From an uncultured bacterium (GTDB taxonomy: Bacteria; Patescibacteriota; Dojkabacteria; SC72), in contig CALDJM010000057.1 in the NCBI GenBank assembly GCA_937899155.1, positions 1 through 10,064 on the forward strand: 10,064 nucleotides of DNA, read 5' to 3'. The position numbers and the translations under genes were made by a program. Under the pieces are notes generated by a model, which saw only the letters and a list, made by a program, of their open reading frames with translations, was not told where the DNA came from and ran no database searches. Shown piece by piece: positions 1-6,370 of this stretch (its first letter is position 1; each line of letters begins with the position of its first letter).

Positions 1-2369
1 TTCACCAGAACTTCACTATCCTTAACTACAACATCATCACCACCACCTTTTACTAAACTCTTTAAAGTTGCCACGTCATCCATCATACCATCTCCTTGCA
101 ACTTCTTGTTAAAATCTTCATCGACACTTCTATCCAAAACCTCATGCAGGAAGATACTTGGCTTCTTTTTCCTCTTCGCATCTCCGTAATACTGTGCTGC
201 AGTGAAATAAACCTTCTCTTTCCCTCTAGTAGTTCCTACATAAAACAACCTCCTCTCTTCTTGCAAATTCCTCTCTTTCTCCTCCATCTCCCCAACATCT
301 GTTTCTTTAATCAGCTCTTCAGGTATAGGGATTGAATCCTTTCTAGACCTAGTTGGAAATCTCTCAGAAACAAGGTTCACTAGAAATACAACAGGAAACT
401 CTAAACCCTTTGCAGAGTGAACCGTTAAAATATTTACAGCATCTAACTCCTCCATTTCAATCTGATCAACCAAAGGAGATTCTCCTGTCTGGATACTATA
501 ATTTAGAAATTCAACATATTCATATATATTGCTATCCGGATTGTCTTTTTCATAATTTTTCACCAATTCAAAAAACTTATTAATATTTCCAATAGCAAAA
601 CGATTCTCAGAAGTATCTTCATCTAAGAAATCATTGATATATCCACTCTCCATTACAAAATCATAAAGGATTTCCACTAAAGAACTCTGCTCTTTAATCT
701 TTTTTACACTTGAGTCCAAAAGCATAAGAAGGGTTGAAAGACCAGCAATTGCCTCAAGCGAGAGAATCCTCTCAATTATCTTACTATCAAGATGTTTGAA
801 ATCCTCTTTCTCATCACTACCAATTTTCACTCTCCACTCATTCTCAAGAAATTCTAACATTGAAAGCTTCTCCTCTTTTGCAAGCTGAACCAGTTCCATA
901 TACTCCCTTGGAGAAAGACCCCAAGTTTTCATAGTCAAAAGACCATACACAGAAACCTCATCTTTGTAGTCAACTAAAGTTCGAAGGAAAGAAATTATGT
1001 TTTTAATCTCTGGTCTAAAATAGAGACCTCTAGAACCCCCGAGTTTGTACCTAATCCCTTTATTTCTTAATGCTTGTATGAAAACATCAGAGTGAGTGTT
1101 AGCTCTTACCAATATGGCAATATCTGAGAACTTGAATTTCGCATCTTTCCCTCCCTCTTGTGCATCTAGAAGTGTCGACTGTCCCTTCTCATCAAATGTC
1201 TGACTCCTTTTATCCTCACTACTACCTCTTAATTCCAAATATCCTGTTAGTTTCAAAATCTCCTCTGCAACTCTCTCAGCTTCATCTCTTTCACTGTATG
1301 AAACGACTAAGTTCACAGCATCATTGTCTTCATCAAAAACACCTTTTGCCAACAATCTTTTATCAATTTTCTCTGTTACCTCAAGCCTATATGGATCATT
1401 ATGTTTAATTAAAGTATATGCCGAATCTAAAATTTCCTGCCTTGATCTATAGTTTTCTGTTAAAACAATCTCTTGAGCCTCAGGATACTCCTCTTTAAAC
1501 TGCAAGATATTTGATATTGCAGCACCTCTAAATTTATATATCGACTGATCATCATCACCCACAACTGTTAAAGAAGGGGTGTCTTTACCATTCTCTTTTG
1601 CATCAATACCCTTCTTTAGGATATTTACTAAGACATTTTGTGTATAGTTTGTATCTTGAAATTCATCTACCAGAATATACTTAAACCTCTTCCTATATTT
1701 CTCTAAAACACTCTTTTTCTCTCTAAAAAGTTTGATTGTTAGAAGTATTAAATCTCCAAAATCTGCCCTAGAATTCTCAATTTTAAGCTCTGCATACTTT
1801 TTGTATGCATGTGCTAATTCATTACTCTTTACAAACTCCTCTTTCTGCACATCTGTCTCTTTGGGTAATTTCTTTGCATACTCTATATATTCTTCAGGAG
1901 AAACATCTTCATCTTGCAACCTGCTAATATGTGTTAGGAAATCGTTAAGAAATTTTGTAGGATTTCCCTTTGGTAGGAGTGTCTTAAAACCCATATCATA
2001 CAAATTTCTTCTTAGGAAAATATATGACTGTGCCTGACTCATTAAAGAATAACTTCCATCCAAACCGATATTGTATCCTTCCTCTCGCAAGATACGGTCA
2101 GAAAAAGAATGGAAGGTGGATATGTATGGTTCGTCGTAACCGTACTCCATCTGCTCATCTATCCTACCTTGCATTTCTTGAGCTGCTTTCTCTGTGAAGG
2201 TTAAAGCCAATATTTCTGATGGTTTAGCCCAACCCTCCTTTATTATATGCAAAACTCTTTGAGTGATGACAGCTGTTTTCCCCGTTCCAGCACCTGCAAT
2301 TATTAACAAATCTCCCGAATTAAATTCAACAGCCTTTCTTTGATTTTCATTTAGTTTAAATTTACTCAT
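1..2369 (-). CDS. uvrD: UvrD/PcrA-type superfamily 1 DNA helicase, 3' end outside window
   Basis: ATP-driven 3'-5' DNA helicase of the UvrD/PcrA/Rep family, acting in excision repair and in clearing stalled replication. 789 full codons are visible and the gene continues past the left edge. Motifs are in family order: Q motif Gln10; Walker A AGAGTGKT at 25-32; motif Ia LTFTEKAAQEM near 52-62; DEXX box LVDEFQD with Asp235-Glu236; motif III GDDDQSIYKFRGA at 271-283; motif IV TENYRS at 304-309; motif V TVHSAKGLEFP around His651; motif VI FYVGTTRG with Arg715. The protein continues at least 75 residues past motif VI, already longer than most PcrA proteins. Known CPR homologues often end in a PD-(D/E)XK nuclease domain, but whether this one does cannot be seen. 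The ATG is fixed by its one-base overlap (TAATG) with the upstream 46-codon gene, which suggests coupled translation. It is the last visible gene of the nfo operon. The helicase assignment is secure; the exact subfamily is less so. Confidence 0.95.
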   Translation of the reverse strand, partial: MSKFKLNENQRKAVEFNSGDLLIIAGAGTGKTAVITQRVLHIIKEGWAKPSEILALTFTEKAAQEMQGRIDEQMEYGYDEPYISTFHSFSDRILREEGYNIGLDGSYSLMSQAQSYIFLRRNLYDMGFKTLLPKGNPTKFLNDFLTHISRLQDEDVSPEEYIEYAKKLPKETDVQKEEFVKSNELAHAYKKYAELKIENSRADFGDLILLTIKLFREKKSVLEKYRKRFKYILVDEFQDTNYTQNVLVNILKKGIDAKENGKDTPSLTVVGDDDQSIYKFRGAAISNILQFKEEYPEAQEIVLTENYRSRQEILDSAYTLIKHNDPYRLEVTEKIDKRLLAKGVFDEDNDAVNLVVSYSERDEAERVAEEILKLTGYLELRGSSEDKRSQTFDEKGQSTLLDAQEGGKDAKFKFSDIAILVRANTHSDVFIQALRNKGIRYKLGGSRGLYFRPEIKNIISFLRTLVDYKDEVSVYGLLTMKTWGLSPREYMELVQLAKEEKLSMLEFLENEWRVKIGSDEKEDFKHLDSKIIERILSLEAIAGLSTLLMLLDSSVKKIKEQSSLVEILYDFVMESGYINDFLDEDTSENRFAIGNINKFFELVKNYEKDNPDSNIYEYVEFLNYSIQTGESPLVDQIEMEELDAVNILTVHSAKGLEFPVVFLVNLVSERFPTRSRKDSIPIPEELIKETDVGEMEEKERNLQEERRLFYVGTTRGKEKVYFTAAQYYGDAKRKKKPSIFLHEVLDRSVDEDFNKKLQGDGMMDDVATLKSLVKGGGDDVVVKDSEVLV

Positions 2370-2509
2370 TACTTTAGAGATAGAAGTAAAATTATTAGAT
2401 ATATTACAACACCTAGTATTAAAGCTAATCCCAGTATTGAAAATATTTTAGGATTTGGAAGTTTTTCGGAAAGCTTCTCTAGAGGATACTCTTTTTTTAC
2501 CTTCTTCAT
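2369..2509 (-). CDS. 46-residue single-pass membrane protein
   Basis: A short gene filling the space between nfo and the helicase. The product has a basic N-terminus (MKKVKKEY), an amphipathic stretch to about residue 20 with the turn LPNPK, and one hydrophobic segment from Ile22 to Leu45, ending in Lys46. A single membrane helix with a cytosolic N-terminus is likely by the positive-inside rule. AGGA lies five bases before the ATG, one of the few recognisable Shine-Dalgarno sites in the window. The stop codon shares a base with the helicase start, and the gap to nfo is 16 bases, so co-transcription of all three is likely. I do not recognise the family. A spurious ORF is possible, but the ribosome site, the overlap and the clean helix argue for a real gene. 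Confidence 0.72.
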   Translation of the reverse strand: MKKVKKEYPLEKLSEKLPNPKIFSILGLALILGVVIYLIILLLSLK

Positions 2510-2525
2510 ATTGTTCCTACTTATT

Positions 2526-3398
2526 TTATTTAGCAAGGTGTTTTAATTTCTGAACCTCTGCAGGAATTGTTTTTTCATCTTTCAGTGCTGGTGTTTCCAA
2601 AAGAAAAGGAATGTTTTTGAACTTAGGTTCTTTCAAAATACTTCGAATCGCTTTTTCTCCTAACTTACCTTTGCCTAAATTTGCATGCCTATCCTTATTA
2701 CTCCCACACTCTGCCATAGAGTCATTAAGGTGTATTGCTTTAACATTTCCAATACCCAGCTCCCTATCCATATCCTCCACAACACCATCTAGATTATTCA
2801 CCCAATCATACCCACTTGCAAATGTATGTTGGGTATCGATCACAAACCCCACCCTATCCATATCTTTCACACCCTCTCTAATCAACCTCAACTCCGTGAA
2901 GTTTCTCCCCAAATTACCACCCGTCCCTGCAGTTGCCTCTACAAGAAGCTTCTGACTTCCCTTCACCTCTTCCAAGACCCACTGCATACCGTATGAAATC
3001 CTCTCAAGACTATCCTCATATGAAAGCTCCTTTTGAGAGCCTGGATGGAAACACACTCCCAATATCTCAGCATCCTTTATCTTCCTCTCCTTAATACCCT
3101 TAGCAACCCTCTCTGCAAAATCCAAATATGTAACTAAACCCATTTTACCTAAATGAAAAAGCCTCTTATCCTCCCTTGCAAGATTGGTTAAATATATTCC
3201 ATGGATCAATATCTTCTTTACACTACTCCTCTCTAAAGCATCTAAAAATTTCTCTATACTCTCATCGGGAATCTCCTTAGTTGACCACCTCATAGGAGCG
3301 GTTGGCATCATCTGGATACTATTAACTCCATACCTCTCACCATTCTTTATTGCATTTTCAATACCACCCGCAGATGATACATGAATACCTAAATACAT
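2526..3398 (-). CDS. nfo: Endonuclease IV (AP endonuclease, Nfo family)
   Basis: Metal-dependent TIM-barrel enzyme that cuts DNA 5' of abasic sites and removes blocked 3' ends in base excision repair. The 290-residue length is typical (E. coli Nfo is 285). All nine residues matching the tri-zinc ligands of the E. coli enzyme are present: His66, His118 (CFHPGS), Glu154 (VEATAGTG), Asp188 and His191 (IDTQHTFASGYD), His223 (HLNDS), Asp236 and His238 (DRHANLGKG) and Glu268 (LLETP). The N-terminus GIHVSSAGG is also characteristic. The chosen ATG starts seven bases after an extended -10 element, so the mRNA may be leaderless; the intervening AGGGG is too close to serve as a normal Shine-Dalgarno site. 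It heads the operon with the small membrane protein and the helicase, giving two repair enzymes under one promoter. Confidence 0.96.
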   Translation of the reverse strand: MYLGIHVSSAGGIENAIKNGERYGVNSIQMMPTAPMRWSTKEIPDESIEKFLDALERSSVKKILIHGIYLTNLAREDKRLFHLGKMGLVTYLDFAERVAKGIKERKIKDAEILGVCFHPGSQKELSYEDSLERISYGMQWVLEEVKGSQKLLVEATAGTGGNLGRNFTELRLIREGVKDMDRVGFVIDTQHTFASGYDWVNNLDGVVEDMDRELGIGNVKAIHLNDSMAECGSNKDRHANLGKGKLGEKAIRSILKEPKFKNIPFLLETPALKDEKTIPAEVQKLKHLAK

Positions 3399-3404
3399 AC
3401 CCCT

Positions 3405-3432
3405 ATTTTACCACACCAACCTGGTTGGTGAA
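3405..3432 (-). promoter_or_regulatory. Promoter of the nfo operon
   Basis: Reading leftward, TTCACC (3432-3427) is followed by a 16-base spacer and the extended -10 TGG-TAAAAT (3413-3405). The expected start point falls on the A of the nfo ATG. The spacer and part of the -35 are occupied by a palindrome listed separately. Confidence 0.55.
3414..3430. promoter_or_regulatory. 17-bp palindrome inside the nfo promoter, candidate operator
   Basis: CACCAACC-T-GGTTGGTG is a perfect inverted repeat with 8-base arms around a single central base. The one-base centre disfavours an RNA hairpin and favours a dimeric DNA-binding protein. It overlaps the -35 and the spacer of the nfo promoter, a position where binding would block RNA polymerase. 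The regulator is unknown; the motif was not noticed elsewhere in the window. Confidence 0.5.
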
Positions 3433-3505
3433 GTTTACTTTATATAAAAAGGGAAAGGAATGTTTTTGCCCTGCTTGTTCACCTTACTATATACATCAGA
3501 AAGAA

Positions 3506-3545
3506 TTGCAAGGTTGTCACAATTCTGTCATAATTATGACAACCT
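3506..3545 (+). promoter_or_regulatory. Promoter and operator of the toxin-antitoxin module
   Basis: TTGCAA (3506-3511), a 17-base spacer and CATAAT (3529-3534), with TGT before it as an extended -10, form a plausible promoter 31 bases before the antitoxin ATG. The perfect palindrome TGTCATAATTATGACA (3526-3541) covers the -10. Half-sites TGTCA at 3515 and 3526 and TGACA at 3537 are each 11 bases apart, and 9-base arms AGGTTGTCA (3511-3519) and TGACAACCT (3537-3545) frame the whole. This fits the autorepression usual for Phd/YefM antitoxins. Confidence 0.6.
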
Positions 3546-3564
3546 AATTTAAGAAACAAAATAC

Positions 3565-3822
3565 ATGCCAGAGATAAAACCAATAACATATTTAAGAAAT
3601 ACTAAAGAATTAACAAAACTGTGTGACAAGGGAGAAGCTGTATATCTAACAAAGAATGGATACAAAGCTTTAACTGTTGTTAATTCAGAAAAGTATGACA
3701 GAGATATGGACGAATTGGTTTTTCGAAGAAAAATAATGGAGGGTATGAAAGATATTTTTGAAGGAAATTTTTACGATGCAGAAGAGATATTAGTCAAACT
3801 AGATAAAAAATATGGGATCTAA
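3565..3822 (+). CDS. Type II antitoxin, Phd/YefM family
   Basis: 85-residue protein with the Phd/YefM fold signature: IKPITYLRNTKELTKLC at 4-20, then GEAVYLTKNGYKALTVV at 23-39 and an SEKYD segment at 41-45. In this family the N-terminal half forms a DNA-binding dimer that represses its own operon, and the C-terminal tail (here about residues 55-85, charged and predicted helical) wraps the toxin. It overlaps the downstream toxin start by 11 bases in another frame, the usual antitoxin-first arrangement with coupled translation. No clear Shine-Dalgarno site precedes the ATG. Family assignment is confident; the DNA target is inferred to be the palindrome just upstream. Confidence 0.87.
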   Translation: MPEIKPITYLRNTKELTKLCDKGEAVYLTKNGYKALTVVNSEKYDRDMDELVFRRKIMEGMKDIFEGNFYDAEEILVKLDKKYGI

Positions 3823-4120
3823 ATACTCTTTAAGAATTTCAAAAACTGCTGAAAAAGATCTCGAAGATATTTATCAATACATTTACCACAAAGCAAAGAC
3901 AACAAAAACGGGTAAAAAAGTCCTCCGAGATATCCAAGAAAGTATCTTAAGTCTAAAAAGGTTTCCAAAAAGGAATCAAGTTATACTAGGGTATCCATAT
4001 TTAAGAAGAGTCATCATTTACTCCTACACTATTATATACTACATCGACAGTTGTACAGATGAGGTATACATTGTAAGAATCCTCTCTAACCATACAAACT
4101 GGAATCAAAACATAGCATAA
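3812..4120 (+). CDS. Type II toxin, ParE/RelE superfamily
   Basis: 102-residue basic protein with the ParE/RelE layout: SLRISKTAEKDLEDIYQYI at 6-24 (first strand and helix), a second helix ending LKRFPKRNQ near 47-56, YLRRVIIYSYTIIYYID at 63-79 and the last strand EVYIVRILSNHTNW at 84-97. RelE members cleave mRNA in the ribosome, whereas ParE members poison gyrase. The LRRV and YTIIYYID strands resemble ParE-like plasmid stabilisation toxins, but activity cannot be assigned from sequence. The C-terminal SNHTNW replaces the more common HGRRDW-type ending, which may alter activity. It starts inside the antitoxin gene and is presumably held inactive by that protein. Confidence 0.85.
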   Translation: MGSKYSLRISKTAEKDLEDIYQYIYHKAKTTKTGKKVLRDIQESILSLKRFPKRNQVILGYPYLRRVIIYSYTIIYYIDSCTDEVYIVRILSNHTNWNQNIA

Positions 4121-4135
4121 ATATTCTTTTTCAAG

Positions 4136-4141
4136 TATAAT
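4136..4141 (+). promoter_or_regulatory. -10 element of the tRNA-Ser gene
   Basis: Perfect TATAAT 12 bases before the first tRNA base, giving a start point about 4148. The -35 region is poor. Transcription from here would also read into the gene beginning at 4266. Confidence 0.45.
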
Positions 4142-4153
4142 TACCCTTGTTAC

Positions 4154-4245
<92 letters not shown>

Positions 4246-4265
4246 GTAACTTAAGAAAGAAACTC

Positions 4266-4910
4266 ATGTTTGACCCAACAGAACACGAAAACTACTACGA
4301 ACAAGAAACTGAAAACCCTCAAATTCTAAGAGATATCTCCTCTGAAAATATGGTACAACCCAAAGTTGTCTTTTCTGTAGTAGGTGGATATCCATGGCCA
4401 CTCTTTTTTTCTGAAGAATTCCCTGAAGCAAAGATTCTTAGTTTTGATAATAATCCGAGACAGGTAAAGGAATTTGAGAATGATATAAAAGAAGTAACAA
4501 GTAATTCTCCATATCTCTTAGATGTTTCTAACTACAACAAACTCAACAATATCCTAGAACAGCAAAAAGTAGAACTAGCATATCTTTCAAATATACCTGA
4601 CTACCTAGAAGAAGATGAAAGTGAAGACCTTGCAGGAACATTTGCAGAAAACGAGACCTCCTGGATTCTCTTCTCACATATGACAAAGGGAGACAGATCA
4701 AAAGGATATCAACCAAGAGGATGTAGAACTTTCTACGATGTATTAAAAGATGAAGGATACAAGATAAAAAGAATAAGTGATGACTCAACTCGATATGATA
4801 TTTCTGAATATTTTTTAGCAATTTCGCCTAAAAAAGCCAAGAAACAATTAATCGAAAAATTGAGAAAGGAACAGATGAGAAGTCTTGAGGTTGCCCTTTC
4901 ATCTGTATAG
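4266..4910 (+). CDS. Rossmann-type, probably SAM-binding protein
   Basis: 214-residue protein with a methyltransferase-like core. VVFSVVGGYPWPLFF at 34-48 looks like the glycine-rich first strand and loop that binds S-adenosylmethionine. SFDNNPRQVKEFE at 59-71 looks like the acidic end of strand 2, and AYLSNIPDYLEE at 105-116 like strand 4. The DNNPRQ and LSNIPDYL combination recalls the DLNPxQ and SNxxDW pattern of the DUF3419/BtaA aminocarboxypropyl transferases, but overall similarity is low and I make no substrate claim. The N-terminal 30 residues are acidic and polar, and the C-terminus (188-214) is a basic helix. The gene starts 20 bases after the tRNA CCA end and may be co-transcribed with it. 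A general methyltransferase or a non-catalytic relative is possible. Confidence 0.55.
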   Translation: MFDPTEHENYYEQETENPQILRDISSENMVQPKVVFSVVGGYPWPLFFSEEFPEAKILSFDNNPRQVKEFENDIKEVTSNSPYLLDVSNYNKLNNILEQQKVELAYLSNIPDYLEEDESEDLAGTFAENETSWILFSHMTKGDRSKGYQPRGCRTFYDVLKDEGYKIKRISDDSTRYDISEYFLAISPKKAKKQLIEKLRKEQMRSLEVALSSV

Positions 4911-4959
4911 GTGACTTAGAAAATTTCTTAACAATTCATTAAATAACCCTTTCTGCTAA

Positions 4960-4988
4960 TTGCTTTCTTCATGTTTTTCTCCTAGAAT
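4960..4988 (+). promoter_or_regulatory. Promoter of the dinD-like gene, implying a leaderless mRNA
   Basis: TTGCTT (4960-4965), a 17-base spacer and TAGAAT (4983-4988). Five bases separate the -10 from the ATG at 4994, so the normal start point would be the A of the start codon. Confidence 0.55.
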
Positions 4989-4993
4989 ATGTT

Positions 4994-5788
4994 ATGCCTA
5001 AAAACAAGAAAAAGATTGCTATTTTCAAAAAACAGAAAATCAGAAGGGTGTGGGACGAAAAGAAAGAAACTTGGTATTTTTCTGTAATAGATATAATATC
5101 CGCTTTAGTTGTCAGTAAGGATCCTAGAAAGTATTGGAATAAACTTGCACAGAGACTTAGAGAGGAAGGAAGTGAAGTGGTGACAAAATGTCACCAGTTG
5201 AAAATGGAAGCTCCTGACGGAAAAATGAGATTAACAGATGTTGCAGATACTGAGACAATACTTCGTTTAATACAATCAATACCCTCTCCTAAAGCTGAAC
5301 CTCTTAAAATATGGTTAGCTAAGGTTGGATATGAAAGAATTGAAGAAACTGAAGATCCCGAACTAGCTTTCAACAGAGCTATGAGAACATATCTTCAGAA
5401 AGGATATTCTAAAGAATGGATTAATCAGAGATTAAAGAGTATTGAAGTTAGGAAAGAATTAACGGATGAGTGGCAAGAAAGAGGTGTCAAAGAAGGTTTG
5501 GAATTCGCAATACTAACTGATGAGATTACTAAAGCTTGGTCTGATATGAATATTAAAGCTTTCAAAAAGAGTAAAGGATTGAAGAAAGAAAATCTAAGAG
5601 ACCATATGAGTAATTTAGAGTTAGTATTAAATATGTTAGCTGAAACTTCCACTACAGAGATATCTAAAAGCAAGAAGCCCAAAAGTTTTAAAGAAAACAG
5701 AGAGGTCGCCAAAGAGGGAGGAAGTGTAGCAAGAAAGGCCAGATTAGAATTAGAGGAAAAAGTCGGAAAGAAAATGATTGGGAAATAA
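4994..5788 (+). CDS. dinD: DinD/BRO-N family protein (DNA damage-inducible protein D-like)
   Basis: 264 residues, close to E. coli DinD (about 274). The BRO-N domain spans about 14-116: KIRRVWDEKKETWYFSVIDI, then SKDPRKYWNKLAQRL, GKMRLTDVADTE at 76-87 and the closing KAEPLKIWLAKVGYERIEE. The second half (117-260) has the DinD-type helical region, ending with AKEGGSVARKARLELEEKVGKK, a conserved signature of the DinD C-terminus. BRO-N domains occur in phage antirepressors and baculovirus proteins; E. coli DinD is SOS-induced and inhibits RecA function after strand exchange. Whether this protein does so is inference. No LexA-like box was recognised at the promoter. It ends directly against the oppositely oriented 32-codon gene, with no terminator between. 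Phage-derived origin is possible. Confidence 0.82.
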   Translation: MPKNKKKIAIFKKQKIRRVWDEKKETWYFSVIDIISALVVSKDPRKYWNKLAQRLREEGSEVVTKCHQLKMEAPDGKMRLTDVADTETILRLIQSIPSPKAEPLKIWLAKVGYERIEETEDPELAFNRAMRTYLQKGYSKEWINQRLKSIEVRKELTDEWQERGVKEGLEFAILTDEITKAWSDMNIKAFKKSKGLKKENLRDHMSNLELVLNMLAETSTTEISKSKKPKSFKENREVAKEGGSVARKARLELEEKVGKKMIGK

Positions 5789-5887
5789 CTACTCCAAACA
5801 ACAATCTACAGCATTCTTAACAACATCCCCTATCTTACTCCAAAAATCATTCTTCTTAACTTTTTTCTTTTTAACTTCTTTCTTCAT
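5789..5887 (-). CDS. 32-residue lysine-rich peptide of unknown function
   Basis: Tiny gene four bases after the stop of the 146-codon gene. The N-terminal half is almost entirely basic (residues 2-12, mostly Lys), followed by NDFWSKIGDVVKNAVDCCLE, which could form an amphipathic helix and carries a Cys-Cys pair near the C-terminus. The tight spacing suggests translational coupling. There is no convincing Shine-Dalgarno site and I recognise no family. The stop codon abuts the dinD stop on the other strand. It may be a chance ORF; the spacing and patterned composition are the only support. Confidence 0.5.
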   Translation of the reverse strand: MKKEVKKKKVKKNDFWSKIGDVVKNAVDCCLE

Positions 5888-5891
5888 ACTA

Positions 5892-6332
5892 CTAACTCTT
5901 ATCTTCTAGATTAATAACTCCCATATTCAATGCCCAAAACAAGGAATACAGATTATATGCCTTCTCAAAAATATCCTCAGCCTCTTTCTTCTTTCCCCTT
6001 CCCAAACACTTAGTACCGTACTCCATCAATCTATAACTACTAGCTAACAAATGCTTAGAAATACACCAAACCTCACCATCATACTCTTTGATTATCTTTT
6101 TCAACAAAACTTTCCTCATCTCTCTAATCTCTGCTAATAATTCATAGTAGGTCGTATTACCTGTCTTACCACCACTAAAGAACAAATGCTCCTCGATAGA
6201 GATTAAATTCATTATTGCAATTGACAAATCCTGATCTGCAGACAAATCCAACTTCTCCTCCTTCTTTAAGGCATCATACTTCTCTACCAACTTATTAACA
6301 TCTTCTGTTGTTACTTTCTTACCTTTTGACAT
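5892..6332 (-). CDS. Conserved-looking helical protein of unknown function (146 residues)
   Basis: Soluble, mostly helical and charged protein. Visible segments are a basic N-terminus followed by EDVNKLVEKYDALKKEEKLD, a central IAIMNLISIEEHLFFSGGKTGN at 38-59, REMRKVLLKKIIKEYDGEVWCISKHLLASSYRLMEYG at 70-106 (read as two helices), and GKKKEAEDIFEKAYNLYSLFWALN at 113-136, which resembles one tetratricopeptide-like hairpin. Two cysteines, Cys90 and Cys109, are present, with no enzyme motif. I have an impression of similar proteins in CPR genomes but cannot name a family. The ATG at 6332 is chosen over an in-frame TTG at 6338; a possible -10 GATAAT (6350-6345) sits just upstream. It follows the Trx-like membrane gene by 38 bases and precedes the 32-codon gene. 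Confidence 0.75.
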   Translation of the reverse strand: MSKGKKVTTEDVNKLVEKYDALKKEEKLDLSADQDLSIAIMNLISIEEHLFFSGGKTGNTTYYELLAEIREMRKVLLKKIIKEYDGEVWCISKHLLASSYRLMEYGTKCLGRGKKKEAEDIFEKAYNLYSLFWALNMGVINLEDKS

Positions 6333-6370
6333 ATTCAAAAAAACATTATCTTAACTATATATTTACATCT

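Noticed and set aside
2611..2955. Rightward 114-codon ORF within nfo
   Set aside because: It lies antisense to a fully conserved endonuclease IV gene and has no recognisable protein features.
2605..3468. 15-base direct repeat AAAGGAATGTTTTTG at 2605 and 3454
   Set aside because: One copy is inside the nfo coding sequence, there is no flanking similarity, and a chance match is plausible in AT-rich DNA.
4911..4959. Possible terminator after the Rossmann-protein gene
   Set aside because: Only a short AT-only dyad (AGAAA/TTTCT with one base between) was seen, with no GC stem and no proper U tract.
6333..6338. TTG start two codons upstream of the 146-codon gene
   Set aside because: An ATG at 6332 is available and neither start has a Shine-Dalgarno site, so the stronger codon is preferred.
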